From assembly GCA_029747015.1 (NCBI GenBank), contig JAKOGI010003134.1, positions 1 through 64,000 on the forward strand: DNA of 64,000 nt. The letters run 5' to 3'. The DNA is from Carnegiea gigantea. Taxonomy: Eukaryota > Streptophyta > Magnoliopsida > Caryophyllales > Cactaceae. Below are positions 21,924-32,999 of the stretch, one piece after another. A program made the position numbers and the translations under genes. The notes beneath the pieces are model-generated. The model had not been told where the DNA came from, did not search any database, and saw nothing but the letters and a program-made list of their open reading frames with translations. The number at the start of each line of letters is the position of its first letter. The stretch's first letter is position 1.

Positions 21924-23917
21924 TATTCTTCGGTTTGATTGGAGTTTGACCTCAAACTTGGAAGCTCTTCATTCTCCTCATGGTGAGGACTTAGGTCAGC
22001 CATATTGAAGGTGGCAGAGACTCCATATCACCAGGAAGGTCCACTCTGTATGCATTTGGACTAATCTTCTGAAGGATTTCGAATGGACCATCCAACCTTT
22101 GCATTAGCTTGAACTTATGTTCACTTGAAAACCTTTCATTCCTCAAGTGGATCCACACCAAATCTCTATGCTGAAAATGAGCCTCCTTTTCATGCTTGTC
22201 GGTGTGATGCTTAGCTTGATCATTAGACCTCTCAATCCTTTCCATCACCTTGGCATGAAGATCTTGGATTTTCCTTGCTTTATTCTCAGCATCCCAACTA
22301 AACTTAGCTAGATTAAAGATTGGAACCAAGTCTAACGAGGTCCTTGGATTGCAACCATACACCACTTGAAAGGGAGAAAAGCTTGCCAGGTGCTCAGTTG
22401 AATGTAAACTCAGCATGACAAAGCAACTCATCCCACTCCTTGATACTCTTCTTGACTACAACCCGAAGTAAAGTACCTAAAGTGTAGTTAGTTACTTTGA
22501 TTTGGTCATCGTTTGTGGGTGGTAAGTTGCGCTAAACTTGAGATGAGTGCCTAGCTTTCTCTACAAGGTGAGCCAAAAGTGACTCGAGAACTTGGCATCC
22601 CGATCAGAAGTACAGGTTAGCAATGTGGGTAGCATCATTTATGGTGTGGCACTATAATGGAATCCTTGTGCCTTTCTATCATTGGTAAACTGGTGATAAA
22701 ATCCAAAGTCACATCCTCCCATGGACCTTGATGAACTGGAAGTGGTGAGCAAAGCCCTTGAGGCCGAAGGTGACTCTTGGCTAGTTGGCTTGTGAAGCAT
22801 CTTTTCATATAATGCTCTACATCCTTGGACATACTTCGCTAATACTAATGCTCTTTAAGCATTGAACAAGTCTTTTCTATGTCAAAATGTCCGGCCAAGG
22901 CTCCTTCATGGAGCTTTTGAATCAAGAGTTCTCTAAGCCCATACTTTGGTGTGCATAGCCGGTTTCCCATGAAAAGAAACCCGTTCTCCTTATGGAACAA
23001 CCTGTGAGCATGACTAGAACACTTCTTATATTTATTTGAAATCTTCATCTTGATCATACATCCCCTTTACACACTCAAAACCAAGGACTTTGGATTCCAA
23101 GGTAGAGAGAAGGAGATACCTTCTTGACAATGCATCCATACCCTTGTTCATCTTGTTGGCCTTGTGGTGGATCATGAATCGAAAGGATTATAAGTACTCA
23201 ACCCACTTTGCATGCTTTGGATTGAGCTTGTGTTGGCCTTGAATAAACTTGAGGGCCTCATAATCCGAATGGAAAATGAACTCTCCTCTCACTAAGTAGT
23301 GCCGCCAATGCTCCACAGCTCTCACAATTGTATAGAACTCCTTATTATAAGTAGAATAGTTCCTATTGGCATTATTAAGCTTTTCACTAAAGGAAGCAAC
23401 GGGCCTTTTCTCTTGAGACAAGATAGGCCCTATGCGCACACTAGAGGCATCACATTCCACCTTAAAGACTTTGGAGAAGATTAGAAGGGCTAGAATAGGC
23501 ACACTACCGAGCTTGAGCTTGATTTCCTCAAAGGCCTTTTGAGCTTGCTCGCTCCATTCAAATTGTTTGGCCTTAAGAACTTCGATCATGGGATCAACAA
23601 TGGTGTTAAAATTCTTGACAAACCTCCTATACAAAGAGGCTAGACAATGAAAGCTTCGAACTTATTGAATGGAAGTGGGAGTAAGCCTCTCACAGGTGGC
23701 CTTGATCTTGCTCTCGTCCATATGTATGCCTTGAGCCAAAACAACATACCCTAAGAATATAACTTGTGAGGAGGAAAAGTGACATTTTTCTAAGTTCCCG
23801 TGAAGCTTCTCTTGAGCTAGAACACTCAAGACTTGGTGCAAGTGCCGAGCATGCTCTTCTCCACTATGGCTATATACCAATATATCATCGAAGTATACCA
23901 AAACATACTTGCCAATA
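21924..23917 (-). pseudogene. D1 pol, C-terminal half: RT end, RNase H, integrase
   Basis: Read leftwards from 23917, where element E splits the RT gene. First comes the RT catalytic YFDD near 23882-23893 and the FLGYVV thumb-side motif. RNase H runs at about 23188-23560 with VECDASSV and HSDYEALKFIQGQ. Then the integrase finger region (22635-23057), where RCFTSQLAKSH has lost the second Cys of the usual CxxC. The core is broken and the end at 21991-22431 has FEILQKISPNAYRVDLPGD. At least four frame breaks separate these blocks. It continues into LTR 1. The matching N-terminal half is at 29544-31884. Confidence 0.88.
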
Positions 23918-25027
23918 TGATGTATGCTTACAATGAACACAACCCAAGCTTACTCCACCCTTGTTCTTGCTAAGGAAACTAAGGGAGGAAAGGGAGAGGG
24001 TGTAGAAGATAAGAGGAGAGTTGATAGAGCAAGCACCTTCAAGAGATAATCCAAGAGGAGCCACTCTTGTTGGATACTTGGGCAATCCCCTTAGATCAAT
24101 TAGGAATCACCACCTAATTGAAATAAAGGGACCTAGACACCACTTAAGTTGCCACACTTAAGATATAGACTAGGAATTTTGAGGGGGAGAGTTTCTTTGA
24201 GAACTCACAAGCTTATGCATTCAAGTTAGTTGCAAAATGAAGGAACCAAGCTGCCTTTTAACAAGCCATGGCCGAGCTCCCTCTCTCCCTAGGCAGCAAA
24301 TACAAAGCTAAGTACATGTGGGGAAGAGAGACACATCAAATCAGCCACTACAAATTAAACACCTCACTACCTAGCTTAATCAACCTCATTAGGGGTTATT
24401 ATGCCTCCCAAATGAGGTGTCAAGCTTACAAAAGTCCTAGAGTGCAGCAAAGGTGAGTCATTAGGCAAGTGGGCAAGCAAAACCCAAGGGAAATCAGCCC
24501 CTTGTACCGGCTAGAGACAAACCGGTTAAAAGGGTGTTTTCCTTGTCCTTTTGGCTGGATAATACCAACACAAGGGGGTGCTTTGGATGGGATTTGAACC
24601 CATGACCTGATAATTATTTATGTCCCCTTTCATACTGCAAAATTTGACAAAATTTGGAGTTGAGGAAGTCAACCAACTAGGGCCTTATTTCGGACAGTGC
24701 TGGATTGCGCCCTGCAGTGCGCGGTCTCAGGTTTTGGCTTGGTTGACTGACCAAATGGACTCCAAATGCCTTGCAAAAGGTCTTGTTGGAAAGCTAAGAT
24801 CTTAAGCTTTAAGGGGGTGGTGCGTGCAGGAAATTTCCCCCTCTGCATTTTGCTCCAACAGAGAAACAAAATCGGGTCAGAAACGGTATGAACTGGGCAG
24901 TTCACTTTCTTCTTTGTGCATACATTTTCTGACTATGGCATGAACTCCTTTGGCCTTCTTGGACTCCCTAGCGGGGCATGGATCATTGGCAATGGCTTTT
25001 GAAGGTTTGGTGGGATGGTCTCCATCA
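23918..25027 (-). repeat. 3' LTR of element E
   Basis: 1110 bp, plus ends TGATGTATGCTTAC and GGTCTCCATCA. It contains a tRNA T-arm-like hairpin at 24587-24603. The last 150 bp encode the polyprotein tail in minus orientation, ending at a stop near 24877. Confidence 0.93.
24587..24603 (-). other. tRNA T-arm-like hairpin in E LTR
   Basis: In element sense ATGGG-TTCAAAT-CCCAT: a 5-bp stem and 7-nt loop matching the TPsiC arm and the pol III B box (GGTTCAAATCC). A copy at 29107-29123 keeps it with one G-T wobble. No A box or remaining tRNA body is visible, so this is not called a tRNA. Confidence 0.45.
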
Positions 25028-26472
25028 TTCTCCCCGGGTTGGTTGGAGTTTGGCCTCAAACTCGACACCTCTTCATCTTCATCATAGCAAGGGCTCAAGT
25101 CGGCCACATTGAAGGTGGCGGGCACCCCATAATCACCGGAAAGGTCAACTTTGTAAGCGTTTGGGCCAACCTTCTCAAGGATTTCGAAAGGCCCATCCGA
25201 TCTTGGCATTAATTTGGATTTCCTCTTGTTAGGAAATCTCTCCTTCCTCAATTGGACCCATACTAGGTCCCCAGGCTGAAAATGAGCTTTTTTTCTTTTC
25301 TTGTGAGGTGCGAACTCATGCATTTGGGATTTAGGGAGGGTGGTGAGAAAGACATCTCTTTGTGAGCTTGCCTTGGATTTGGAGGGGGCGGTTGGTTTGA
25401 CGGGAGTGAGGGTGATCCTCTTGTGATCTTTGGTGAAGGTGTAAGTGTTCATGTGGCCATCATGCGTGACGCTCCTATCAAAGAGCCAAGGGCGACCCAA
25501 CAAGACATGGCGCGCACCCATGGGGATAATGTCACACCAAATCTCATCTTTATAAGTCTTCCCAATGCTTAAGTATAAGAGGCACTGAGACGAGATTTGC
25601 AAACCTTGGTTTTGATTGAGCCATTGGATGGTGTATGGCTTTGGGTGGGGAGTCACCGGAAGTTTGAGTTTGTTCATCATAGATTGTGAAGCCACATTCG
25701 TACAACTTCCCCCATCAATGATAAGGGAGCACCCCTTGCCACCTACGGTGCACCTTGTACGGAAGATGGATTCTCTTTGTTCAAGCTCATCATGGGAAGC
25801 TAGACCACCCAAGGTCCTCCGAATGACCAAAAGCTCTCCGTCATCCGGCCCCTCTTCAACCTCCTCTATGGTTTCATTCAAATACACCTCTTTCTCTTCC
25901 TCCCTCTTCTCTACCTCCTCTTCTAGCTCCTCTAGGGAAGCTTGATACTCGGCTAGAGAAACCATTCTCTTGTTGGGACGCTCGGAAGCATAGTGTCCAA
26001 GGCCTTGGCAACGAAAACACCGGACCTTACTAGAGGGTTTTGGGGGTGGTTGTTTGGAGGGAGTTTGTGGAGTGGTGTTTTGTGGGGGTTTCGGGCTTGG
26101 AGATGGGAAGGAATTTTGAGGAGTGCATAGAGGGTTTTGGAAACCGTAAGGCCGTGGAGTAGGTTTGGAGGAGGGACTCTTGCCTTTGAGCTTCTTTTGC
26201 ATTTCGACCTTGTGGGCTAAAGCACTTAGCTCATCAAGGGAAGTGTAAGGGTGTAGTTCAACAATATGAGCAATTTGTTCATCAAGTCCACTCAAATAGC
26301 GAATCAAGGTTTGAGAGTCATCCTCCCTCAAATCACATTTCAAGAGGAGTTGTTCAAACTCCCTAGTATACTCTTCCACACTCTTGGGGCCTTGTTTGAG
26401 GTGGTGGAGTTTAAGAAAATTATCTTGGAGATAGTGTGGGGGTAAGAACTTGGCTCTTAGTTTGGACTTCAT
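24877..26472 (-). CDS. gag-protease-integrase-end fusion of element E (531 codons open)
   Basis: The open frame starts in mid-gag (KSKLRAKFLPPHYLQDNF) and reads through EYTREFEQLLLKCDL and a Pro-rich linker. The knuckle CFRCQGLGHYASERPN has Arg for the last Cys. Protease follows ([30 protein letters not shown]). After SSQRDVFLTTLPKSQMHEFA it jumps in frame to [20 protein letters not shown] and [21 protein letters not shown], RNase H and the integrase core are precisely absent. The frame then enters the 3' LTR ([13 protein letters not shown]) and stops at 24877. Upstream gag is in another frame because of a 1-nt deletion near 26493. The native start lies at 28078, now separated by a solo LTR, so expression as one protein is unlikely today. 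Confidence 0.85.
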   Translation of the reverse strand: MKSKLRAKFLPPHYLQDNFLKLHHLKQGPKSVEEYTREFEQLLLKCDLREDDSQTLIRYLSGLDEQIAHIVELHPYTSLDELSALAHKVEMQKKLKGKSPSSKPTPRPYGFQNPLCTPQNSFPSPSPKPPQNTTPQTPSKQPPPKPSSKVRCFRCQGLGHYASERPNKRMVSLAEYQASLEELEEEVEKREEEKEVYLNETIEEVEEGPDDGELLVIRRTLGGLASHDELEQRESIFRTRCTVGGKGCSLIIDGGSCTNVASQSMMNKLKLPVTPHPKPYTIQWLNQNQGLQISSQCLLYLSIGKTYKDEIWCDIIPMGARHVLLGRPWLFDRSVTHDGHMNTYTFTKDHKRITLTPVKPTAPSKSKASSQRDVFLTTLPKSQMHEFAPHKKRKKAHFQPGDLVWVQLRKERFPNKRKSKLMPRSDGPFEILEKVGPNAYKVDLSGDYGVPATFNVADLSPCYDEDEEVSSLRPNSNQPGENDGDHPTKPSKAIANDPCPARESKKAKGVHAIVRKCMHKEESELPSSYRF

Positions 26473-26886
26473 TTTCTCCCAAGTCTTAATCTTACTCTTC
26501 CCTTTCTAACTCTCTTAGACACCACATTGGACCACCAAATAGATGCATATTTGCGAAGTTTCAAGGCCACTAGCTTTACCTTTTTGCCTTCCGGGATGTC
26601 TTTGTACTCAAAGACTCGCTCCACCGTTTGCAACCAATCGAGGAAGACATCCGGATCAAGTTGTCCTTCAAACTCCGGGACATCAACTTTGAAATCTCCA
26701 TAACCTCGTTCATGTTGCCTTTGATGTCGGCGGGGACGTCTTCCTTGCTCTTCTTCGCTTGAATCTCCAAAGGGGTTGCTTCCCTCGGAGTCGTCCGAGT
26801 CCCCATGCTTGCTTGAACTTCTAGAGCCCCATTGGTGTCGCCTCTTTTCTTCCATAAGTTGGCCAAGTTGCCGTTGAAGGTACTTG
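26473..26886 (-). pseudogene. gag N-terminal half of element E after solo LTR
   Basis: Reads leftwards from the solo LTR: VKYLQRQLGQLMEEKRR, a Ser/Asp/Glu-rich tract, then the gag core FKVDVPEFEGQLDPDVFLDWLQTVERVFEY and LRKYASIWWSNVV. A 1-nt deletion near 26493, compared with D1, shifts the frame just before the segment that continues from 26472. The first 24 codons are beyond the solo LTR at 28009-28078. Confidence 0.85.
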
Positions 26887-26891
26887 ACTCG

Positions 26892-28004
26892 TGATGTATA
26901 TGTGGGTGGCAAGCGAACCAAATCAAACTCCAACTCAAAATAAGCCAAATTGGAAAGAGAAATGAAAGATGGATGAGTTAGATGAAGAACTTCACTACAC
27001 AAGAAAAAGGAATAGAACAAGATCTCGTGATTGAGATAATCCTTCACGGAGCCACTCAATGACTCGACCTTGGGCTAATTCTCTTGTCTTAACCAAGGAA
27101 TCACTCAAATTGGAAAAGATAGAGAACCTAGAACACCACTTGAATTAGCCAAATTCAAGATATAGAACTAGGAATTTGTGAGACACAAATGAGAATCACT
27201 CTCAAAGGTGCTTGTATTACTTTGGAAATCTCTTACAATGCTGAATGATTAGCTTCACATGCCCCTCCCCTTTTATAGACTCAGCAAAAGACAATCAAAA
27301 GACTCAAATAACTCCTAACAATTAAAACTAACTAATGAAAAGTCTAAGAAAAATGAAAAGACACATCATAAAAGGGGGTGGGGGAGGTTACAAGGAATAT
27401 TCTAGGATTTTTGCAGCTGATTACATCAATCTAGAAGCATCTAAAACGTGCACACTATCAGCCACACAAATATATGTAACCTAAGACTCTTCATATTCCC
27501 AGCATTAATCCTTGCAACTGCCTCAACTTCAACAGAGCATAACTTTCAGAATACTCGGCCAAATCACGCGTTCTTGGGCTTGTTAGAAAGCCCTGGAAGT
27601 CTATTTTCCAGAATGGGCTCATTTGCTCAATTTGGATAAGCGGTTTGAAAGTTATGGCCCAAACAATGCACCTATCTCGGACTGGACTGGATCAGCACAA
27701 CGTATCTTTGAGTGATATTTTGCCCAATCAAATGATGTCCAAATTAAATAAAATTGGGCTTATTTTAAAGCTGACATCTTAAGCTTCAAACCCATGTGGA
27801 GCCTCAAGTTGTGGGTCCACGTTAGGTAGGCCAAAAGTGCACACAAAAATCGGGAAATTTCTGGATGAAGGCGGCCCTCCCTCTTCGGGCATGAACGCCA
27901 ATTTCCGGCAAAGTTTGGCAACTTCCTTGACCTCTTGAAGCTTGAGTGAATCCTCCTTGGGCTGAGCTTGATGGTCCTTGGGCTTCTCACGATGGTCTCC
28001 ATCA
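26892..28004 (-). mobile_element. solo LTR (B2 subtype) inside element E gag
   Basis: 1113 bp, plus ends TGATGTATATGTG and GGTCTCCATCA, flanked by TSD actcg (26887-26891 and 28005-28009). It matches the LTR of the gag-pol element at 59385-60496 rather than the B tip with the 10-bp palindrome. Its right 220 bp keep an open minus-strand tail frame ([18 protein letters not shown]). No internal sequence remains. Confidence 0.94.
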
Positions 28005-28008
28005 ACTC

Positions 28009-28078
28009 GAGCCTCAAGTTCGGCTTTCTCCCTATGAGCTTGTTCAGCCACTTGGGAAGGGGTGAGGCTAGCGGACAT
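28009..28078 (-). pseudogene. first codons of element E gag
   Basis: ATG at 28078 opens MSASLTPSQVAEQAHREKAE and leads straight into the TSD of the solo LTR. The frame resumes with VKYLQRQLG at 26886, so this was the native gag start. Confidence 0.8.
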
Positions 28079-28125
28079 GATAGCTTTGTGGTGGAAGCTT
28101 AGTGTTTTGGGACGGGAAGAGGGAG

Positions 28126-28305
28126 GCACGGCCGTGTGCAGTGGCACGGGGTGGGCGTGCTCACGAGCTGAGGGTGAATTCTGGGACAGGATATGTGGCA
28201 CGGTCGTGTGGGTTGGCACGGGGTGACCGTGCTGGGTCGCTGGAAAATGAAGGTTGTAGAAATTGTGTGGCACGGTCGTGCTATGGGGGCACGGGGCACC
28301 CGTGC
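28126..28305 (-). repeat. triple palindrome cluster in E leader
   Basis: Modules at 28126-28160, 28198-28232 and 28270-28305, each GCACGG(T/C)CGTG plus a GCACGGGN-type hairpin. Their spacing of about 72 nt equals that in B1. E and B gag and LTR sequences differ widely, yet this cluster is shared. Confidence 0.8.
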
Positions 28306-28422
28306 TGTGTTTCTGGTTGTGCACGGCTGAAAATCCGTGGGGGAAGTGTTTGGGATGTTTTTGTGGGTTTTGTGTTTGGGATGTGTTTGAGGTTGGAAGC
28401 AATACTCAGGAGGGTAGCCTAG

Positions 28423-28434
28423 GCTCTGATACCA
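28423..28434 (-). other. primer binding site, tRNA-iMet type (E)
   Basis: Reverse complement TGGTATCAGAGC, 3 nt from the LTR end at 28438. Confidence 0.92.
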
Positions 28435-28437
28435 AGT

Positions 28438-29538
28438 TGATGTATGCTTGCAATGAACACAACCCAAGCTTACTCCACCCTTATTCTTGCTAAGGAAACT
28501 AAGGGAGGAAAGGGAGAGAGTGTAGAAGATAAGAGGAGAGTTGATAGAGCAAGCACCTTCAAGAGATAATCCAAGAGGAGCCACTTTTGTTGGATACTTG
28601 GGCAATCCCCTTAGATCAATTAGGAATCACCACCTAATTGAGATAAAGGGACCTAGACACCACTTAAGTTGCCACACTTAAGATATAGACTAGGAATTTT
28701 GAGGGGGAGAGTTTCTTTGAGAACTCACAAGCTTATGCATTCAAGTTGGTTGCAAAATGAAGGAACCAAGCTGCCTTTTAACAAGCCATGTCCGAGCTCC
28801 CTCTCTCCCTAGGCAGCAAATACAAAGCCAAGTACATGTGGGGAAAAGAGACACATCAAATCAGCCACTACAAGTTAAACACCTCACTACCTAGCTTAAT
28901 CTACCTCATTAGGGGTTATTATGCCTCCCAAAGGAGGTGTCAAGCTTACAAAAGTCCTAGAGTGCAGCAAAGGTGAGTCATTAGGCAAGTGGGCAAGCAA
29001 AAACCAAGGGAAATCAGCCCCTTGTACCAGCTAGAGACAAACCGGTTAAAAGGGTGTTTTCCTTGTCCTTTTGGCTGGTTAATACCAACACAAGGGGGTG
29101 CTTTGGACGGGATTTGAACCCATGACCTGATAATTATTTATGCCCCCTTTCATGCTGCAAAATTTGACAAAATTTGGAGTTGAGGAAGTCAACCAACTAG
29201 GGCCTTATTTCGGACTGTGCTGGATTGCGCCCTGCAGTGCGCTGTCTCAGGTTTTGGCTTGGTTGACTGACCAAATGGACTCCAAATTCTTTCTTGTTGG
29301 AAAGCTAAGATCTTAAGCTTTAAGGGGGTGGTGCGTGCAGGAAATTTCCCCTTCTGCATTTTGCTCCAACAGAGAAACAAACCCGGGTCAGAAACGGTAT
29401 GAACTGGGCAGTTCACTTTCTTCTTTGTGCATACGTTTTCTGACTATGGCATGAACTCCTTTGGCCTTCTTGGACTCCCTAGCGGGGGATGGATCATTGG
29501 CAATGGCTTTTGAAGGTTTGGTGGGATGGTCTCCATCA
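28438..29538 (-). repeat. 5' LTR of element E
   Basis: 1101 bp, very similar to 23918-25027; one visible difference is a 9-bp shortfall near 29290. It ends GGTCTCCATCA before TSD caata. The T-arm-like hairpin is at 29107-29123. Confidence 0.93.
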
Positions 29539-29543
29539 CAATA

Positions 29544-31884
29544 GGGGGCTTAAGAACTTGGTTCATAAGCCTCACGAACGTGCTTGGTGCACTCGTCAAA
29601 CCAAAGGGCATAATAAGCCACTCATAAAATCCCCTCTTGGTTTTGAAAGACGTCTTCCATTCATCTCCCTCATATATCCAAATTTGATAGTGGCCACTTC
29701 GAAGATCAATCTTAGACAAGATTGTGGCTTCACGTAACTCATCCAGAAGACCCTCTAATCATGGAATGGGATAGTGGCATTTGATGGTGATCTTATTGGT
29801 TGCCCTACTATACGCACACATCCTCATAGTACCATCTGTCTTGGGAACAAGCAAAGCCGGAACAGCACAAGGGCTAAGGCTGAGGCTATCACAGATCAAG
29901 CCCTTAGTTAGAAGCTCATCTACTTACCGTTGCACTTCTTGAGTTTCTTGAGGGTTCATATGATAAGCCAGCTTGTTAGGGGGTGTGGCACCAGGAATGA
30001 GGTCAATGTTATGTTGTATGGATCTTTTGGGAGGTAGGCCGTGAGATACTTCACTTAGAAAGACATGTTCAAAGGCTTTTAGGTAAGGAACAAGCAAAGA
30101 CTGGGACGAATCCTTAGCTTCGGCCGGCTCTTGGCCTGGTAATATCCAATCTTTATACACATCAAACTCGTGGAGTTGACAGTGGAGTAAGGTAGTAGGA
30201 AAGACATCCATGCTAGGAGTGTCTTGGGACTTTCTTTGAGAGGCGGGTTTAAGAGGGATAAGGGTGATTTTCTTGTGATCTTTGGTGAAGGTGTATGTGT
30301 TTAAAAGGCCATCATACATAACTCTTCTATCAAAGAGCCAAGGATGCCTAAAAGGACGTGATAAGCATCCATGGGAACAATATCTCACCAAATCTAATCC
30401 TTGTAGTTCTTCCCAATAGATAAAGTAAGTCAACACTGAGAATCTACAAGCCTTTACCTTGATTGAGCCATTGAATGGTGTAAGGGCTTGGGTGTGGTGA
30501 AACTGCACGCTTGAGCATTTCTGCTATGGTCTTTGAGGCCACGTTAGCACAACTTTCCCCATCAATAATGAGAGAACATGCCTTCCTACTTATGGTGCAT
30601 CGAGTGTGGAAGATATTTTCCCTCTGCTGCAACACATTTTGTGAAGCCAAATCGCTTAGAGCACGCCTAGTTACAAGCATCTCTGCTTCATCCGGTCTTT
30701 CCTCTACCCTCTTAAGGGCTACATTTAAGAGAAGCACCATCTCCCCTTCCTCATCCTCTTTATCTAACTCCTCATAATAAGCTTGATATTTGGTAAAAGT
30801 CACCACTTGTTTATTTGGGCGCCCGGACGCAAAATGCCCAGGGCCTTGACACCGAAAGCATCGATTCTTAGCGGGAGTTTTGAGGGAGTTTGTGAGGCAA
30901 TAGGTGGGGGTCTCAGGTTTGTGTTTGGAGCATATTTGGAAAGGTTATAGGGAGGTTTTTGGAAAGGGTAAGGCTGGGGGTTAAGCTTAGAAATCGTTCC
31001 CTTGCCTTTGAGCTTCTTTTGTAACTCCACCTTATAACCTAGAATGCTTAGCTCATCTTGGAAAGTGTAGGGGTGTAGTTGTATAACATAGAAAATTTGT
31101 TCATCCGAACCACTCAAATAGCGAATAAAGGTTTGGGCTTCATCCTCCTTCAAGTCACACCTCAAAAGTAGTTGCTCAAAGTCTCTAGTGTACTCCTCTA
31201 CACTATTAGCGCCTTGCTTAAGGTCGTGGAGTTTAAGGAAGTTATCTTGAAGATAATGTGGGGGTAAGAAGTTAGACTTAAGTTTACTTTTGATTTTCTC
31301 CCAAGTCTTAATCTTTCCTCTTCCCTTCCTAACTCTCTTAAACACAACACTCGACCATAAAATGGATGCACACTTTCTAAGTTTCAAATCAACTAGCTTT
31401 GCCTTCTTCTCTTCGGGAATGTCTTTGAACTCAACGACTCTTTTAACAGTTTGGAGCCAATCTAAGAATAAGTCCGGATGTAGTTAGGCTCCAAACTCCA
31501 GAATATCCGCCTTGAAATCATTGTAGTTTTATTCTCTTAGTCGATGGTGCTTCCTTGAACATCTTTCATACTCCCCCTCACTAAAATCACCAACCGGATT
31601 GCTTCACTCAGAGTCATCTGAGTCTTCTTGCTTCCTTAAACTCTGGGAACTCCTCAAACTTCTTTTCTCATGTAAGAGTTGGCCTAGTTGAGTTTAGAAG
31701 GACTACACCTTTGGCTCAAGCTCAGCCTTCTCCTTAAGGGCTTGTCTAGCCACTTGTTCCAAGGTAAGGCTAGAAGACTTGTTGTAACCAGGTTCCTTGT
31801 AGTTGGTTTTATGTTTGGCCAAAGGTTGTGTTTGAGGTTTAGAAGCTATAGCCACAAGAAAGTAGCTAGGCTATGATGCCACTT
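29544..31884 (-). pseudogene. D1 gag, protease and RT N-terminus
   Basis: The upstream half of D1. Reading leftwards from about 31790: a decayed gag start, then the gag core at 30800-31387 (RKCASILWSSVVFKRVRK, FLPPHYLQDNFLKLHDL, EEYTRDFEQLLLRCDL). A broken knuckle lies near 30830. Protease follows with CSLIIDGESCANV, where the third residue of the DGG motif is Glu. The linker with HPWLFDRRVMYDG comes next. RT runs up to [19 protein letters not shown] and [20 protein letters not shown], cut at 29543 by element E. Multiple stops and frame changes. A degenerate PBS (TGGCATCATAGC) is at 31871-31882, 2 nt from LTR 2. No GCACGG palindrome is seen in this leader. Confidence 0.87.
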
Positions 31885-32999
31885 GATGTATTCTAGCCAC
31901 AACAACACTCCGAATCACTCAAAGGAACTCACACACACAAGCTAGATAGAATGTAAGCTTCGGACAGTTTGGAAGCAAAACAAGAAATGAGGATAGTCAA
32001 GCGAGTCTACAAAGGATAATCCAAAGAGCCACCCTTGTATACACTTAGGAAATCTCCTTAGATTAACTAGATTATAGAAAATTAATCAGCTTCCTAGTTA
32101 AGATAAGAAGACCTAGAGACCCACTTGCATTGCCAAGCTCAAGATACAACATTAGGATTTCAAGAGAGAGAGTTTTCAAACTTAAAGTACATTCATCTAA
32201 ATCTAATTTACAAAATGGTTGAGGAGAGCTTTTAAGTGAGCTAAGACAGCTAATTCGACCTCCAAGCCAGCTCAGGGAACCAAAAGTGCACTTAGGGAAG
32301 AGGGGATGTCAATTCGGTCACCCTAAGTACACAAATACATCTAATCTAGTTTTGGCCACCTTACTAGGACTAATGATGCCTCTATATGAGGTGTCAAGCT
32401 TACAAGGCATCTTAATATATCATTATAAATCAAAATCGGCAGGTAGTACAAGTGGGAACCCAAGAAAGAAGACCCCTGTACCAGCTATCTCTTAGGCAGA
32501 TAAATGGGTGTTTTCTTTATCCTTTTGGCTGGATAAAAGTAGCATAAGGGGGTACTTGGGTTGGGCTTTTGGAATTTAACTTGATAAATTTTTATGCCTT
32601 CTTTCATGTCCTAAAGTTTCAAAAAGATTGGACTCCATTAAGTCCACTTAATTTCCCCTTATTCTGTGCTTCGCTATTTTGCCGCCAGAATTACATGGTT
32701 TGAAAGATCTTGTTGGTTGAACACACAAATGATGTCCAAAAGCCTTAAAACTTGATTTATTGGAAAGCTGACTTCTTAAACATAAAGGCAGTGATCAATG
32801 CAGCCAATCGTCCACTCAGTAGCTAGTCCCAAAAGGAATGCAAAACCAAGCAAATTTGTGTTAACTGGGCATCCTACTCGATGACTACTTTAGGGCATTT
32901 TTGACCAAGTTGTGAACTTCTTTTTCTTCCTTGCTGCTAATGGACTATTGTGGGCTTGAGGGAGGGAGGTCAAAAGGTTCAATAAGATGGTCCCTATCA
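31885..32999 (-). repeat. family-D LTR 2 (shared by D1 and D2)
   Basis: 1115 bp, plus ends TGATGTATTCTAG and GGTCCCTATCA. On its left is the D1 PBS, on its right the D2 purine tract (ATCGGGGAGTA in element sense). It is therefore both the 5' LTR of D1 and the 3' LTR of D2. Confidence 0.9.

Larger units (their letters stand above)
23918..29538 (-). mobile_element. family-E deletion derivative inserted in D1
   Basis: A complete minus-strand element flanked by TSD caata (23913-23917 and 29539-29543). Parts: 5' LTR 28438-29538, PBS 28423-28434, leader palindromes 28126-28305, gag start 28078, 3' LTR 23918-25027. A solo LTR (26892-28004) has inserted in its gag. RT, RNase H and the integrase core are missing; protease joins directly to the integrase end. 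Without the solo LTR it is about 4.5 kb. Confidence 0.93.

Noticed and set aside
24587..24603. A tRNA gene in the E LTR
   Set aside because: Only the T arm is present. No acceptor stem, D arm, anticodon arm or A box can be found around it.
32286..32495. Short frames in D LTRs
   Set aside because: Not conserved between the three D LTRs and no recognisable domain.
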